Assembly: GCA_029572965.1 (NCBI GenBank)
Contig: JAKPQD010000143.1
Location: 62,001-126,000, forward strand
Reading direction: 5' to 3'
Source: Bacteroidota bacterium
GTDB taxonomy: Bacteria; Bacteroidota; Bacteroidia; Bacteroidales; DTGW01
DNA length: 64,000 nt
Below the pieces are notes generated by a model, which worked only from the letters and a program-made list of their open reading frames with translations, made no database searches and was not told where the DNA came from. Positions 17,679 through 27,606 of the stretch are shown here, piece by piece (within the stretch, counting starts at the first letter, position 1; each line of letters opens with the position of its first letter). The position numbers and the translations under genes are program-made.

Positions 17679-20474
17679 ATGAGAGTCCCCCTGAAAAAAG
17701 TTGTGATGGCGTTGGTTATTTGTTTCCCGGCCGTTTTAAATGCCAGCAACACAAAAGAAATTGACAGTCTGATAAGTAAAACAGAAACTGCATCCGGAGT
17801 TGAAAAAGCTTCTTTATTGAACGAGATAGCTGAAAAATATTTACCTGTTGATGCTGAAAAGGCCGAGTATTACGCCAATCAGGCCAGAGCTTTTTCAAAA
17901 ACCAGCATGAGCAAATATAACGAGGCTAAAAGTTATAAAATAAGCAGCAGCAGTTATCTTAGTCGTTCGAGGTATAACGAAGCGCTGAAAGCATCGCAGG
18001 AAGCTTTGGATATTTTCATGAAAGACAACAGAACAAAGGAAGCTGCTGAAACCTATTGTCAGATTGGCCAGATTCACAAGCAAATGCTTGAGTTTGAGAA
18101 ATCAATGAAAGACTACCACAAAGCTATTGAGCTATACCAGATGGGACGCGACTCAAGTGGAGTGGCGACTGTATATTCATTGATTGGAAGCCTTTTGCTA
18201 AAACAAAACCAGTATGATGAAGCTATTAAGTATTATACCCTGGCGCTTAAACAAAAGCAACAGGCTCAAGATTCTATGGGAATGGTTTCGGTATATTCAA
18301 ACCTTTCGATTGTCAACAGGGATAAGGGGAATTTGACAGCAGCCATTGAGAACCTTCAGAAGGCTTTGTCTATTCTTGAGAAAAAAGGTTCAAAAGCTGA
18401 ATTGGCAAACGTATATAACTTATTTGGCAATATTTATTTTAAGAAAAACGAGTACAACAATGCTATAGTGAACTATGAAAAAGCTCTTCAGATTAGGGTT
18501 CAGTTAGGCAATAAAACAGAAATGGCTGGTTCATACACCAATATAGGGAATGTGTATAAGGAAATGAACAATTTTCCTAAGGCCATAGAATATTTGCAAA
18601 AAGCTTATGACATTCGCAAAGAATTGGGAAATGCCAAAGCAGAAGCTATAGCTTTGAATTTCCTGGGTAATGCTTATTGGAAAGCAAAGAAATATAGTGA
18701 AGCATTAAGTTACTATCTTGAATCGCTTAAGCTGAGTTTAGAGTCAAAAGAGAGTACCGAGATATCATCGGCATATTTCAATATTGGTAATATATACTTT
18801 GAGTTAAGCAATTATGATAAGGCTTTGAAGCATTATAGCGAAGCTTTGGCGCAGAGCAGCTCATCAGACGACTATCCCAAGATGGCTTCTATTTATCAAA
18901 GTATGGGTAATGCTTACCAGAAAACCGGGAAATATACAGAAGCATTGGAATGTTTCAACAATGCACTCAAATTGCGCCAGAAATTGGGCGATAATTTACA
19001 GATAGCAATTAGCTATCATAGTATTGGCGGGGTTTATACCGATATGAACAACACACAATCGGCCTTGAAATATTACAAGCTGGCTCTTGACCTTCGCAAA
19101 AAGATGAATGACAAGGTGGCCATAAGTAATACCCTTAATGCAATAGGAAATCTGTATGCTGCAGTAAATGATAAGCCTCAGGCTTTGTCATACTTTATAC
19201 AAGCATTGCAATATGCACGAGATGCAGGTTATTTCTTCAATATAGGGCTTTGTTCTCGTAAAATCGGCGAATTATATACCGATATGGGAGAAATAGAGAA
19301 GGCTTTGCCCCGTATTACTGAATCTGTAGAAATTGGTAAAAAATTATCCAATTATGAATTATTGCGCAAAGGATATTTTGCATTGTATAAACTGTATGAA
19401 AAACAAGGGAAATATAAAGAGGCGCTTACCAATTATGTTTTATCAAGCCAGTACAACGACTCTATCAATGTTACTATGACCAACAAACAGCTTCTTGACA
19501 TGCAGTTAAATTTTGAAATGCTTAGTCAGCAAAGCAAAGTTCATCGTCAGGAAATAGAGATAGCACTGTTAAAGAAAGATAACCAAAATAAGGAGCTGAA
19601 TGCTACCAAGAACAGGCTTCTTATTATTGTTTTGCTCATTTTGATGCTATTTATTTTGTCTTTGGTAATATTATATTATAACAGGTTCCAGATGAAGCAC
19701 AAAACAGCATTGATGCTTCAGGAAAAGTATGATATTATAGAGTCAACAAACCAAAAGCTCAAACAATCTGAAGAAGAACTGCGCAAGATGAACAAGACCA
19801 AAGATAAATTCTTTTCTATCATGGCGCATGATATTAAAAACCCGCTGGGGGGAATGGTGACCATTACTGATATGGCAAGGACTGATTTTGGTAACCTGGC
19901 TGACGATGATAAAAAGGAAATGTTTGAAGCTATTAACAAGTCTTCAAAGCAGCTTTATACTTTACTTGAGAATTTGTTGCAATGGTCGCGTTCGCAGACT
20001 GGTCGCATACCATATAGGCCTGTAGAATTGCAGCTTTCAGAAATAGCTGAGAATAACATTGAATTGCAGAAGGCCAACGCTAACAAGAAAAATATCATTG
20101 TTATCAATCTTATCGAGAACACGCTGAAAGCCAAAGGGGATTTGGAAATGGTAACACTCATCATGCGAAACCTCATTTCTAACGCCATCAAATTTACCGG
20201 AGAAGGTGGAAGGGTGGTTATATCTGCAAAACAAAAGGATAATAAGGCTGAGATTTGTGTAGAAGATAATGGTACTGGTATCAGCGAAGAGAATTTGCAA
20301 AAGCTGTTCCGCATTGACACACAACTTGTAACACCTGGCACTAACAACGAAACTGGTACAGGTCTTGGGTTGATTTTGTGTAAAGAATTTGTTCAGAAAA
20401 ACGGTGGCGAAATTTGGGTAGAAAGCGAAGAAGGGAAAGGAAGCAGGTTTTTCTTTACCTTACCGCTTGCATAG
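17679..20474 (+). CDS. TPR-repeat sensor histidine kinase
   Basis: 931 residues. Signal peptide (MRVPLKKVVMALVICFPAVLNA), about a dozen tetratricopeptide repeats to about residue 600 (units such as AIEYLQKAYDIRKELGN), one membrane helix at about 648-668 (LLIIVLLILMLFILSLVILY), a coiled coil, then HisKA with phospho-acceptor His in FFSIMAHDIKNPLGG and HATPase_c with N (NLISNAIKFTGEGG), G1 (EDNGTGIS) and G2 (GTGLGLIL) boxes. The TPR array would sense a protein partner in the periplasm. No response regulator is adjacent. A surface protein gene starts 8 bp downstream and is probably cotranscribed. Confidence 0.9.
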   Translation: MRVPLKKVVMALVICFPAVLNASNTKEIDSLISKTETASGVEKASLLNEIAEKYLPVDAEKAEYYANQARAFSKTSMSKYNEAKSYKISSSSYLSRSRYNEALKASQEALDIFMKDNRTKEAAETYCQIGQIHKQMLEFEKSMKDYHKAIELYQMGRDSSGVATVYSLIGSLLLKQNQYDEAIKYYTLALKQKQQAQDSMGMVSVYSNLSIVNRDKGNLTAAIENLQKALSILEKKGSKAELANVYNLFGNIYFKKNEYNNAIVNYEKALQIRVQLGNKTEMAGSYTNIGNVYKEMNNFPKAIEYLQKAYDIRKELGNAKAEAIALNFLGNAYWKAKKYSEALSYYLESLKLSLESKESTEISSAYFNIGNIYFELSNYDKALKHYSEALAQSSSSDDYPKMASIYQSMGNAYQKTGKYTEALECFNNALKLRQKLGDNLQIAISYHSIGGVYTDMNNTQSALKYYKLALDLRKKMNDKVAISNTLNAIGNLYAAVNDKPQALSYFIQALQYARDAGYFFNIGLCSRKIGELYTDMGEIEKALPRITESVEIGKKLSNYELLRKGYFALYKLYEKQGKYKEALTNYVLSSQYNDSINVTMTNKQLLDMQLNFEMLSQQSKVHRQEIEIALLKKDNQNKELNATKNRLLIIVLLILMLFILSLVILYYNRFQMKHKTALMLQEKYDIIESTNQKLKQSEEELRKMNKTKDKFFSIMAHDIKNPLGGMVTITDMARTDFGNLADDDKKEMFEAINKSSKQLYTLLENLLQWSRSQTGRIPYRPVELQLSEIAENNIELQKANANKKNIIVINLIENTLKAKGDLEMVTLIMRNLISNAIKFTGEGGRVVISAKQKDNKAEICVEDNGTGISEENLQKLFRIDTQLVTPGTNNETGTGLGLILCKEFVQKNGGEIWVESEEGKGSRFFFTLPLA

Positions 20475-20481
20475 CTCATAG

Positions 20482-23109
20482 ATGAACCGATACTTAACCC
20501 TCATTGCAGCAATATTTTGTTGTAGCTGTGCTTTTGCACAAAAAGTAGTTGATTTTGAGGATCGGCGTTTTGATGCATGGCATTCAATTCCAGAAGGCCG
20601 ATGGGAGCTGACAAATCAAGCACCTATACAAGGAAAGTATTCATTACATCATTTATTTGATAATGATAAATCAGGGAGAGATTATATTTTCTTGCTTTAT
20701 CAAGATATGATTGATTGGAATGATACAGTTACCTGGTCATTTAAGGTTAAGCATGGTTATAATCCTTCTTCATCCAATAATTGGGCTATTTCTTTTACAG
20801 AACCCGACACCCATGTTGTTGAACCATCATCAGATTGGGCAATAGTGGCCGGAGTTAATCAGATTGGCAGTGATGACATGTTAACTCTTTATGCCATTAA
20901 TGGTTTTCAAACCGTTAAGATTATTTCATCCCAGTTTAATTGGGAGACAAAAATAGGGACTTCTGTTGGATATGTTAAGGTTAGTCGCACTCCGGATGGG
21001 ATGTGGTTGTTATGGGCTGGCAATAGTGAAGATTCGGCTATATTGGTTGGACAAGGTTCATTTGTAGAGCCAATTAAGGCCACTTGTTTTAGCATCAGCT
21101 ATGAATATTCGTCATCTCAAGACAGGAAGCTTTGGGTGGACGATATTCATTTTGACATGAAAATGATAAAAGACATTTTTGCCCCCAAGGTTGATACAGC
21201 TTATGTTTCGGGGGCAAAAGAGTTTACGTTGCTGTTTGACGAGCCTGTTTTCGGAGCTAAGCAAAGTAATGACTTTGTAAAAGCTTTAAATAATGAACAT
21301 TTAATTGATAGTAGTATAATAAAAGACAATAAAATAAAGGTTTATCTTAAAGATCCCATTGCATGTAACCAACATTATTGTTTTTTGTTTACAGGCATTC
21401 AGGATATGCATAATAACACTGCCAGAGACACAACAATTTGTTTTTATTTGTTCAAGCCAAAGGCTTTTGATGTGGTGGTCTCAGAAATTATGGCCGACCC
21501 TTCTCCTTCGGCCGGGCTTCCCGAATTTGAATATCTTGAGCTTTTTAACAGAAGCGATACTTCAATAAACCTGGAGAATTGGCAGATTCATGCAGATAAT
21601 AAAATGGTGAAATTGCCAAAAGTTGTTTTGGAGAAAGATTCATTCCTGATTGTTTCTTACAAAAATGCCAAGGGGGTTTTTGACAAATATGGAAAAACTG
21701 TGTATTGCCTGCCCGATGTTTATTTTCTCAATAATGGCGGGGCAAACATTAGTATAGCCGATTCTACAGGCCAGATGGTTAGCTATTGTTGGTATGCTGA
21801 CAGTTGGCATACTGATGCAATAAAGAAAAAAGGCGGATGGTCGTTGGAATGGGCTGATAAATCAGATTTATGCGGGGGTAGTTACTCATGGAAAGCTTCA
21901 AAGTCCAAAACCGGAGGTACTCCGGGTAAGAAAAACAGTGAAGGAAGCACTAAAGTAAACGATATTAAAATAAAACCTTCTAAAATTCTTGTTCCTAATG
22001 ACAGCACACTGATAGTGTCTTTTAATAAGCCGGTTGATATAGACGCTGTGTTGGACAAATCTTTATTTCAAATAGGACTATCTATTGTATCTGTTGTAAA
22101 TGTCAAATTTGGGGCAAATTTTTATTCACTTGAGCTTTTTTTATCTGGGCATTTAGAGAAAGGAGTTACTTATACGCTCAATTTTTCTGATAAAATCTGT
22201 GATTGCAATGGTAAGCCTATTGTAAAAACAGAACTTTCGTTTGTTTTGCCACTTGAAGCCGATAGCAATGACTTGGTAATTAATGAAGTGCTTTTTAATC
22301 CCTATGCTGGAAGCACTTATTTTGTTGAGTTTTATAACAGGTCAGATAAACCTTTGGATATAGGAAGCTTGTATTTTGCCAGGTTTGACACTTTGACCAA
22401 CGAAGTATATAATTTTTGCAGTATTTCTGAACAAGGTTCTTTTCTAATGCCTCATAAAATAATGGCTATTTGTAAAGATACCTTGTTATTGTCTAAGTTT
22501 TATAAGTTATATGATACATGTGTAGTATTGAGCAATCGTGATTTTCCTTCGTTAGATAACAAGCAAGGACGTATTGGCATAATAAACAGGCAACAGCAAA
22601 TAATTGACCAGCTAAACTATTATGAAGATTGGCATTTGCCGTTTTTGTCCAGCAAAGAAGGTGTTTCGCTTGAACGTTTAAGTAGTGAAGCTTTGACAAA
22701 TGATAGAAACAACTGGTATTCTGCGGCCGGGACGTATGGTTATGCTACTCCGGGGTATGCCAATTCTCAAAAGCAGGTTAATAATATTACGAATGACGGT
22801 ATTATCAGCATAACTCCAGAGGTATTCTCGCCAAATGGCGATGGTTTCAATGATTTTACGACCATTGAAATTAAACCTTCAGAAACTGGGGTGCTTGGAG
22901 CAATCAAGATATTTGATTCCAATGGAAATATGGTTAGGACATTGCTTCAGCAGCAGCTTATATCTGAAAATGATAGGTTTGTTTGGAATGGCCTTTCAGA
23001 CACCAACAAAATACTGCCTTCCGGGATTTACATTGTTTGGTTGAGGACGATTTCGAAAAATGGAAAAGTTGACGAACGCTACAAGGTGGTGACTTTGGGC
23101 AATCACTGA
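20482..23109 (+). CDS. Large secreted protein with two lamin-tail domains
   Basis: 875 residues with a signal peptide ending CAFAQ (a possible lipobox lies in the same stretch, so it may be a lipoprotein). The N-terminal ~200 residues look like a beta-sandwich with many Trp. Two lamin-tail (LTD) domains follow: VVVSEIMADPSPSAG...EYLELFN near residue 330 and NDLVINEVLFNPYAG...VEFYNRS near 595. The C-terminus has the FSPNGDGFNDF motif of gliding/FlgD-like end domains, KIFDSNGNMVR and a final IYIVWLR strand. The end domain resembles type IX secretion cargo C-termini. Extracellular adhesion or scaffolding is plausible. Confidence 0.8.
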   Translation: MNRYLTLIAAIFCCSCAFAQKVVDFEDRRFDAWHSIPEGRWELTNQAPIQGKYSLHHLFDNDKSGRDYIFLLYQDMIDWNDTVTWSFKVKHGYNPSSSNNWAISFTEPDTHVVEPSSDWAIVAGVNQIGSDDMLTLYAINGFQTVKIISSQFNWETKIGTSVGYVKVSRTPDGMWLLWAGNSEDSAILVGQGSFVEPIKATCFSISYEYSSSQDRKLWVDDIHFDMKMIKDIFAPKVDTAYVSGAKEFTLLFDEPVFGAKQSNDFVKALNNEHLIDSSIIKDNKIKVYLKDPIACNQHYCFLFTGIQDMHNNTARDTTICFYLFKPKAFDVVVSEIMADPSPSAGLPEFEYLELFNRSDTSINLENWQIHADNKMVKLPKVVLEKDSFLIVSYKNAKGVFDKYGKTVYCLPDVYFLNNGGANISIADSTGQMVSYCWYADSWHTDAIKKKGGWSLEWADKSDLCGGSYSWKASKSKTGGTPGKKNSEGSTKVNDIKIKPSKILVPNDSTLIVSFNKPVDIDAVLDKSLFQIGLSIVSVVNVKFGANFYSLELFLSGHLEKGVTYTLNFSDKICDCNGKPIVKTELSFVLPLEADSNDLVINEVLFNPYAGSTYFVEFYNRSDKPLDIGSLYFARFDTLTNEVYNFCSISEQGSFLMPHKIMAICKDTLLLSKFYKLYDTCVVLSNRDFPSLDNKQGRIGIINRQQQIIDQLNYYEDWHLPFLSSKEGVSLERLSSEALTNDRNNWYSAAGTYGYATPGYANSQKQVNNITNDGIISITPEVFSPNGDGFNDFTTIEIKPSETGVLGAIKIFDSNGNMVRTLLQQQLISENDRFVWNGLSDTNKILPSGIYIVWLRTISKNGKVDERYKVVTLGNH

Positions 23110-23115
23110 TTTTTA

Positions 23116-23628
23116 TTATATTTTGCTATAACAGTTGGTAATTTCTCCAATAAACATGTGGTGAAAATCTCCTTCGGGGTATATTTCTTCAGCTATTTGG
23201 GGAACATTGAAGCATTCTTTTTTCAGTTCTGCCGTGTAGAGCTTTTTGCATTCGATTACCAGCCTGGCTTGCTCAAAAGTAATGGCTCCTGATGGCATAA
23301 AGATAGGCTTCAGCCCGGTTTCTTTGATTTTATCAACATCTTTGCCTGAATATTTGCCGCAGTAACTCAGCTTATCTTTGTGTTCTGGATAAAGGAAGCT
23401 TAATGTAAACATATCAGAAATTTCTACAAACGAGAGCGTATGCCGCTGAGGACGGATAAAGATAGTAGCTACAGGTTTTTTCCATAAAACGCCAAAAGAA
23501 CCCCAGCTGGCGGTCATGGTGTTAAGTTTACTGGCATTTCCGGCAGTAATGAGCATCCATTCTTTGTCTAAAAGTTGAAATACATTGTCTTTTAATTTGT
23601 AGGGGTCTGTTTTTTGAAAATTGTCCAT
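23116..23628 (-). CDS. Flavin reductase-like FMN-binding protein
   Basis: 170 residues. The flavin reductase-like domain is seen in MLITAGNASKLNTMTASWGSFGVLWKKP and VATIFIRPQRHTL, followed by FTLSFL. This family binds FMN and reduces it with NAD(P)H or acts in electron transfer. It is convergent with the lamin-tail gene, and a TAATTTTG -7 box candidate lies at 23681-23674 upstream. Confidence 0.85.
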   Translation of the reverse strand: MDNFQKTDPYKLKDNVFQLLDKEWMLITAGNASKLNTMTASWGSFGVLWKKPVATIFIRPQRHTLSFVEISDMFTLSFLYPEHKDKLSYCGKYSGKDVDKIKETGLKPIFMPSGAITFEQARLVIECKKLYTAELKKECFNVPQIAEEIYPEGDFHHMFIGEITNCYSKI

Positions 23629-23681
23629 GCTTGACTATCTTTATATGTTGAACAATTGTAGTTTATCGTTTAGCAAAATTA

Positions 23682-25022
23682 GTGTATTTTGCAGATTTTT
23701 GGAGCTTAAAACCGGGCAAATTGAAACTTTCCATTTTTAAATATTCTTTGTGGTACAGTATTGTCAGGCTATACGTAAAAGTTGCCTATTATCTTTATTA
23801 TAGCAAGGTTGAAGTTATCGGGAGGGAGAATATTCCTAAAAACAGGCCGGTTATTTTTGCCGCCAACCATTCCAATGGACTAATGGATGCTTTGGCATTT
23901 GTATGTACAGTAAACCGACAGGTAGTTTTTCTTTCGCGAGCAGATATCTTTAGTTCTCCTTTTATATCAAGGGTTTTAAATTTCTTTAAAATATTACCTG
24001 TTTATAGACAGCGGGATGGAATAAAGAGTGTATCAAAAAATGAAGAAATATTTCGGATTGTAAAAGAAGGACTTTGTATGGGTAAGGCATTATGCATGAT
24101 GCCTGAGGGTACACATCATGGAGGCATTAAATTGCTTCCTTTACAGACCGGGATATTCAGACTGGCCATTGAGACAGCTAAAATGCGTGGGGGAGAAGAT
24201 GTAATTATTATTCCAACAGGGCTAAGGTATGAACATCCCAAACGCTTTAGGTCAAAAGTATCCATTATTTTTGGGAACCCGATATCTGTGAGTGAATTAA
24301 TGCATTTGAGTGAAGCGAATGCAAGTAAATTGTTGAAAGATATGCTTACCAATTCGCTTACCCGACTGGCGGGATATACTACTTTGCCAGATTCGGAGCT
24401 TGACGTTGCCAACTTTGCTTTGAATGTCCCAAGTGTTAAGGCAGTGAAAAAGTCGGAGGTTATAAAGTATAGTAATACATGGGTATTAAATCGGTTTGAA
24501 AATATTTTCAATAATAGCCCGATATTTTATAAAGAATTATCCAGGAATGTCAGTGAATATAATGAGTTGCTTTTACGAAGTAAAATAAAGCCTTTTTATT
24601 TATTACAATTTCAAAACAGTATTTTTTTAACAGCATTAAGTGCCCTACTTTTATTAATTACTTTGCCTGTTTTTATAATAGGTATTAGTTTTCATGCATT
24701 ACCATTGCTATTTGCCCATGTTTTAAACCTGAAAAATGAAGATTACCTTTTTCATTCGTCTGTCAGGTTTGTTATTTGGCTATTATGGTTACCGTTCCAG
24801 TTTACAATGCTGACATTGGTATTGATTGCCATTGGAATAAGCATATCAACATTATTAGCCATCTTGTTTATGATTGTAATGAGCGGTATTTTGGCACTTT
24901 TTTATTTGGATATTCTCAGAAATGCTGTTGTTAACATAGCCTGCTTTCTCAATCTGAGAAATACCCTGATAGTAAAAGCAAAGCAAAAGAAAATTATGTT
25001 AAAACTCTTTAGTAAAAGATAA
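23682..25022 (+). CDS. 1-acyl-glycerol-3-phosphate acyltransferase-like (PlsC)
   Basis: 446 residues. The PlsC domain occupies the first ~230 residues, with HX4D catalytic motif NHSNGLMD and the glycerophosphate block MMPEGTHHGG. Two or three membrane helices occupy residues about 310-420. It transfers acyl groups to lysophosphatidic acid or a related lipid. The upstream GTG (23682) overlaps a divergent promoter candidate, so TTG at 23721 is an alternative start. The SDR gene follows 1 bp later, and together they may form a lipid-modifying pair. Confidence 0.85.
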   Translation: MYFADFWSLKPGKLKLSIFKYSLWYSIVRLYVKVAYYLYYSKVEVIGRENIPKNRPVIFAANHSNGLMDALAFVCTVNRQVVFLSRADIFSSPFISRVLNFFKILPVYRQRDGIKSVSKNEEIFRIVKEGLCMGKALCMMPEGTHHGGIKLLPLQTGIFRLAIETAKMRGGEDVIIIPTGLRYEHPKRFRSKVSIIFGNPISVSELMHLSEANASKLLKDMLTNSLTRLAGYTTLPDSELDVANFALNVPSVKAVKKSEVIKYSNTWVLNRFENIFNNSPIFYKELSRNVSEYNELLLRSKIKPFYLLQFQNSIFLTALSALLLLITLPVFIIGISFHALPLLFAHVLNLKNEDYLFHSSVRFVIWLLWLPFQFTMLTLVLIAIGISISTLLAILFMIVMSGILALFYLDILRNAVVNIACFLNLRNTLIVKAKQKKIMLKLFSKR

Positions 25023-25023
25023 T

Positions 25024-25824
25024 TTGGTGACAGGTCAATACAAGGTGATATGGATTACAGGGGTCTCGTCGGGGCTTGGGCGTGAATTGGCTGTAAATTA
25101 TGCTGAACTTGGTGTGTCTATTATTATTTCGGGACGAAATGAAGCACATTTGGCAGAAACAGCTTTATGTTGCAAAAATAAAGGAGCAGAGATATTATCT
25201 CTACCTTTTGATATGACTATTGATACTGAAATTGAAGGAGCTGTAAAGCTGGCTATAGCCTGGAAGGGGAATATCGATTTGCTAATACTCAATGCAGGAA
25301 TTGGGCAACGTGCTTATGTTCATGATTTGTCAATGGATGTAGCCGATTATATTATGAAAGTCAACTATCGGAGCTTAGTGTATATAACCAAATTACTTCT
25401 TCCCCGGTTTCTTGTTCAAAAAACAGCACATATAGCTGTTATTAGCAGTGTAAACGGGCTTTATGGGTTTCCTTTAAGGGCTGTTTATTCGGCATCAAAG
25501 CATGCTTTGATTGGGTTCTATGAATCACTTGCCTTAGAAATGGCTTCAAAAGGTATTTGCGTGACAATAGTCTGTCCTGGCCGTTTTGGTTCCGGATTTT
25601 CAACCAGGGCTTTGGATGCATTTGGTAAACCTTATGAATTGCTTGATAATACGCATAAAAACCTTTTGAGTGTGGAAAAAACTGCGCTAAAAGTGATGAG
25701 CGCCATTGCCCGTAAAAAGTATTTTTGTTTTTTTGGTGGCAAAGAGCTTATATTGTTGTATTTGAAGCGTTTAAATTCGAATTTATTCTTTAGTTTTACC
25801 AAACGGCTTAACCCAAAATCATAG
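25024..25824 (+). CDS. Short-chain dehydrogenase/reductase
   Basis: 266 residues. NAD(P)-binding TGVSSGLG near residue 13, structural LNAGIG, catalytic Ser in VISSVNG, and YSASK at the active site. The family needs an aldehyde, alcohol or keto substrate that sequence does not reveal. The tight spacing with the PlsC-type gene upstream and the exonuclease downstream (3 bp) implies one transcript. Start is TTG at 25024 or GTG at 25027, with no ATG nearby. Confidence 0.88.
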   Translation: MVTGQYKVIWITGVSSGLGRELAVNYAELGVSIIISGRNEAHLAETALCCKNKGAEILSLPFDMTIDTEIEGAVKLAIAWKGNIDLLILNAGIGQRAYVHDLSMDVADYIMKVNYRSLVYITKLLLPRFLVQKTAHIAVISSVNGLYGFPLRAVYSASKHALIGFYESLALEMASKGICVTIVCPGRFGSGFSTRALDAFGKPYELLDNTHKNLLSVEKTALKVMSAIARKKYFCFFGGKELILLYLKRLNSNLFFSFTKRLNPKS

Positions 25825-25827
25825 ATT

Positions 25828-26553
25828 ATGTTGAAAAACCTGCCAATTGAAAAGGTGTTATTTCTGGACATTGAGACAGTACCAATGAGTCCGGACTTTG
25901 GACAATTGCCTGACATATTCAAATCTTTATGGGATAAAAAGTCCAGGCATTTCAGAAAAGAAGAACAGACCGCAGAGGAGGTTTATGAACGAGCAGGAAT
26001 TTATGCCGAATTTGGCAAGGTTATTTGTATTTGCTTTGGCACTATTTTTCAGCGCGATGGGCAATGGCACACGCGTATTCGCCATTTTGCTGGTGATGAT
26101 GAGAAGGAGATACTTTTTCAGTTTGCCGAATTGTTAGAAAAGCTTGAAACACAGGGAGGTTGGCGTTTGTGTGCCCACAATGGCAAAGAGTTTGATTTTC
26201 CTTATATCTCGAGACGAATGTTGGTCAATGGCATTAAGTTGCCTGCTTTGCTTGATGTTACCATGATGAAACCCTGGGAAACATCATTTCTTGATACAAT
26301 GGAACTCTGGAAGTTTGGGGATTACAAAAACTATACTTCATTGGAACTCCTGGCGGCCTTGTTTGGCATACCTTCTCCAAAAAATGATATTGACGGGAGC
26401 CAGGTAGCTAAAGTATATTATGAGGATAAAGACCTTGAACGTATTGTAAAATATTGCAAAAACGATGTCCTGACCATCATCCAGCTTTTCCTCAAATACA
26501 GGGGAGAGCCTTTAATTGAGAATGAGAGGATTGACTTAGGGGTTAGCGAGTGA
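25828..26553 (+). CDS. 3'-5' exonuclease, PolB-exo-like (PF10108)
   Basis: 241 residues with a DEDDy exonuclease core. ExoI is FLDIETVPMSP, ExoII is AHNGKEFDFPYISRR and ExoIII is YCKNDVLTI. It has the fold of the DNA polymerase B proofreading domain with no polymerase attached. A role in DNA repair or RNA processing is inferred. It is the third gene of a plus-strand run with PlsC and SDR. Confidence 0.85.
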   Translation: MLKNLPIEKVLFLDIETVPMSPDFGQLPDIFKSLWDKKSRHFRKEEQTAEEVYERAGIYAEFGKVICICFGTIFQRDGQWHTRIRHFAGDDEKEILFQFAELLEKLETQGGWRLCAHNGKEFDFPYISRRMLVNGIKLPALLDVTMMKPWETSFLDTMELWKFGDYKNYTSLELLAALFGIPSPKNDIDGSQVAKVYYEDKDLERIVKYCKNDVLTIIQLFLKYRGEPLIENERIDLGVSE

Positions 26554-26556
26554 AAA

Positions 26557-26611
26557 CCACCCCTGCCTCCCGCCTGAGACGGGACAAGCTCTCCTTTTAA
26601 AGGAGGGGGAA
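26557..26611. repeat. GC-rich palindromic repeat
   Basis: Two hairpins in series: TCCCGCCTGAGACGGGA and CTCCTTTTAAAGGAG. It sits between convergent genes and belongs to the CACCCCTGCC...GGAGGGG type of dispersed intergenic repeats also seen at 35951 and within nifV. Confidence 0.7.
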
Positions 26612-26661
26612 TATGGATAATTGTAATGAAAGTAAAAAGGATAAGAACAATTGACCGAATT

Positions 26662-27198
26662 TTAGGAATCAGATTTTTTTAGTTCTTCGTTATACCTTTT
26701 TGAAAGCAAATCGAGCATTTTGCTCATGGTTTCTATAGCTTCTACAGTAGCTGGCGAAGCTTCTTTTTTCGAGAGTCTTGCTAACATAAGCCAATACATA
26801 GCTTCGAGGCACACATGAGTGTCGGGACGAGAGCTTTGCGGTGATTTGGCTTTGTACGATATGATATTAGGCTGCGCCAGAATAAATGCCTGGATATAAA
26901 GCCCGTCATTGTTCCTTAGCAATTGTTGGTGAAACTCTTCAATTTCATTCATCACATTGATAACCACTTGTATATGGCCAGCAGTTTCAACCTTTTCATT
27001 ACGCATCATTTCTACCAGGCTTTCAATCCAAAGCTCAGTATTTTTAACGTCTTCCTTATTTGTATCAGATTCTTTTATCAGAAATGCTTTTGCTTTGGAG
27101 GTGTCAAAGTTTATAGCCCTCAGCAAATCTTCCATTTGCCAGAGATAAAGTACATAAGCCGCAATATTGGTTTGTTTGAGATGATGAGCTAATAGCAT
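26662..27198 (-). CDS. DUF4924 family protein
   Basis: 178 residues, mostly alpha-helical and acidic, with MLLAHHLKQTNIAAYVLYLWQMEDLLRA at the start and VCLEAMYWLMLARLSKKEAS toward the end. This is the Bacteroidota-restricted DUF4924 family of unknown function. No catalytic motif or membrane segment is visible. It follows the S4 gene by 15 bp, so the two are likely cotranscribed. Confidence 0.8.
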   Translation of the reverse strand: MLLAHHLKQTNIAAYVLYLWQMEDLLRAINFDTSKAKAFLIKESDTNKEDVKNTELWIESLVEMMRNEKVETAGHIQVVINVMNEIEEFHQQLLRNNDGLYIQAFILAQPNIISYKAKSPQSSRPDTHVCLEAMYWLMLARLSKKEASPATVEAIETMSKMLDLLSKRYNEELKKSDS

Positions 27199-27213
27199 TT
27201 CTTAGTTTTTAGA

Positions 27214-27594
27214 TTACTCCCAATCCCTTATTCTGTCAATCTCGCGACGGTCTTTTTTTGTAGGCCTGCCAGCACCTTTATCACGCTGAAAATTAACAGC
27301 CATGCGGGCAATTTCGCGTTTTACAAGTTCGTCTTCAGGCGTAAGGTCTTCAATGGCCTCTTTTGCCTTAGGTGCAGAAACTCTGCTTTTGATTACCTCA
27401 ATAACACGGTATGTATGAACAACAGGAGGTTTACGGACGATAATCACTTCGCCTTCTTTGACTATATGCGAAGGCTTGACCTCTGTGCCATTGATAAGAA
27501 CACGGCCTTTTTGGCACTCTTCAGCGGCAATGGAGCGGGTTTTGTATATGCGTACAGCCCAAAGAAATTTGTCTATCCTGACTCTCTCGTCCAT
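27214..27594 (-). CDS. S4-domain RNA-binding protein (Hsp15-like)
   Basis: 126 residues. The S4 fold spans residues 5-65 (RIDKFLWAVRIYKTRSIAAEECQKGRVLINGTEVKPS), followed by a basic tail (RPTKKDRREIDRIRDWE). Hsp15-type proteins bind stalled 50S subunits carrying peptidyl-tRNA. The protein should be cytosolic and ribosome-associated. It is followed by DUF4924 and preceded by ppnP 12 bp away. Confidence 0.88.
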   Translation of the reverse strand: MDERVRIDKFLWAVRIYKTRSIAAEECQKGRVLINGTEVKPSHIVKEGEVIIVRKPPVVHTYRVIEVIKSRVSAPKAKEAIEDLTPEDELVKREIARMAVNFQRDKGAGRPTKKDRREIDRIRDWE

Positions 27595-27606
27595 AACCGG
27601 AGCACT

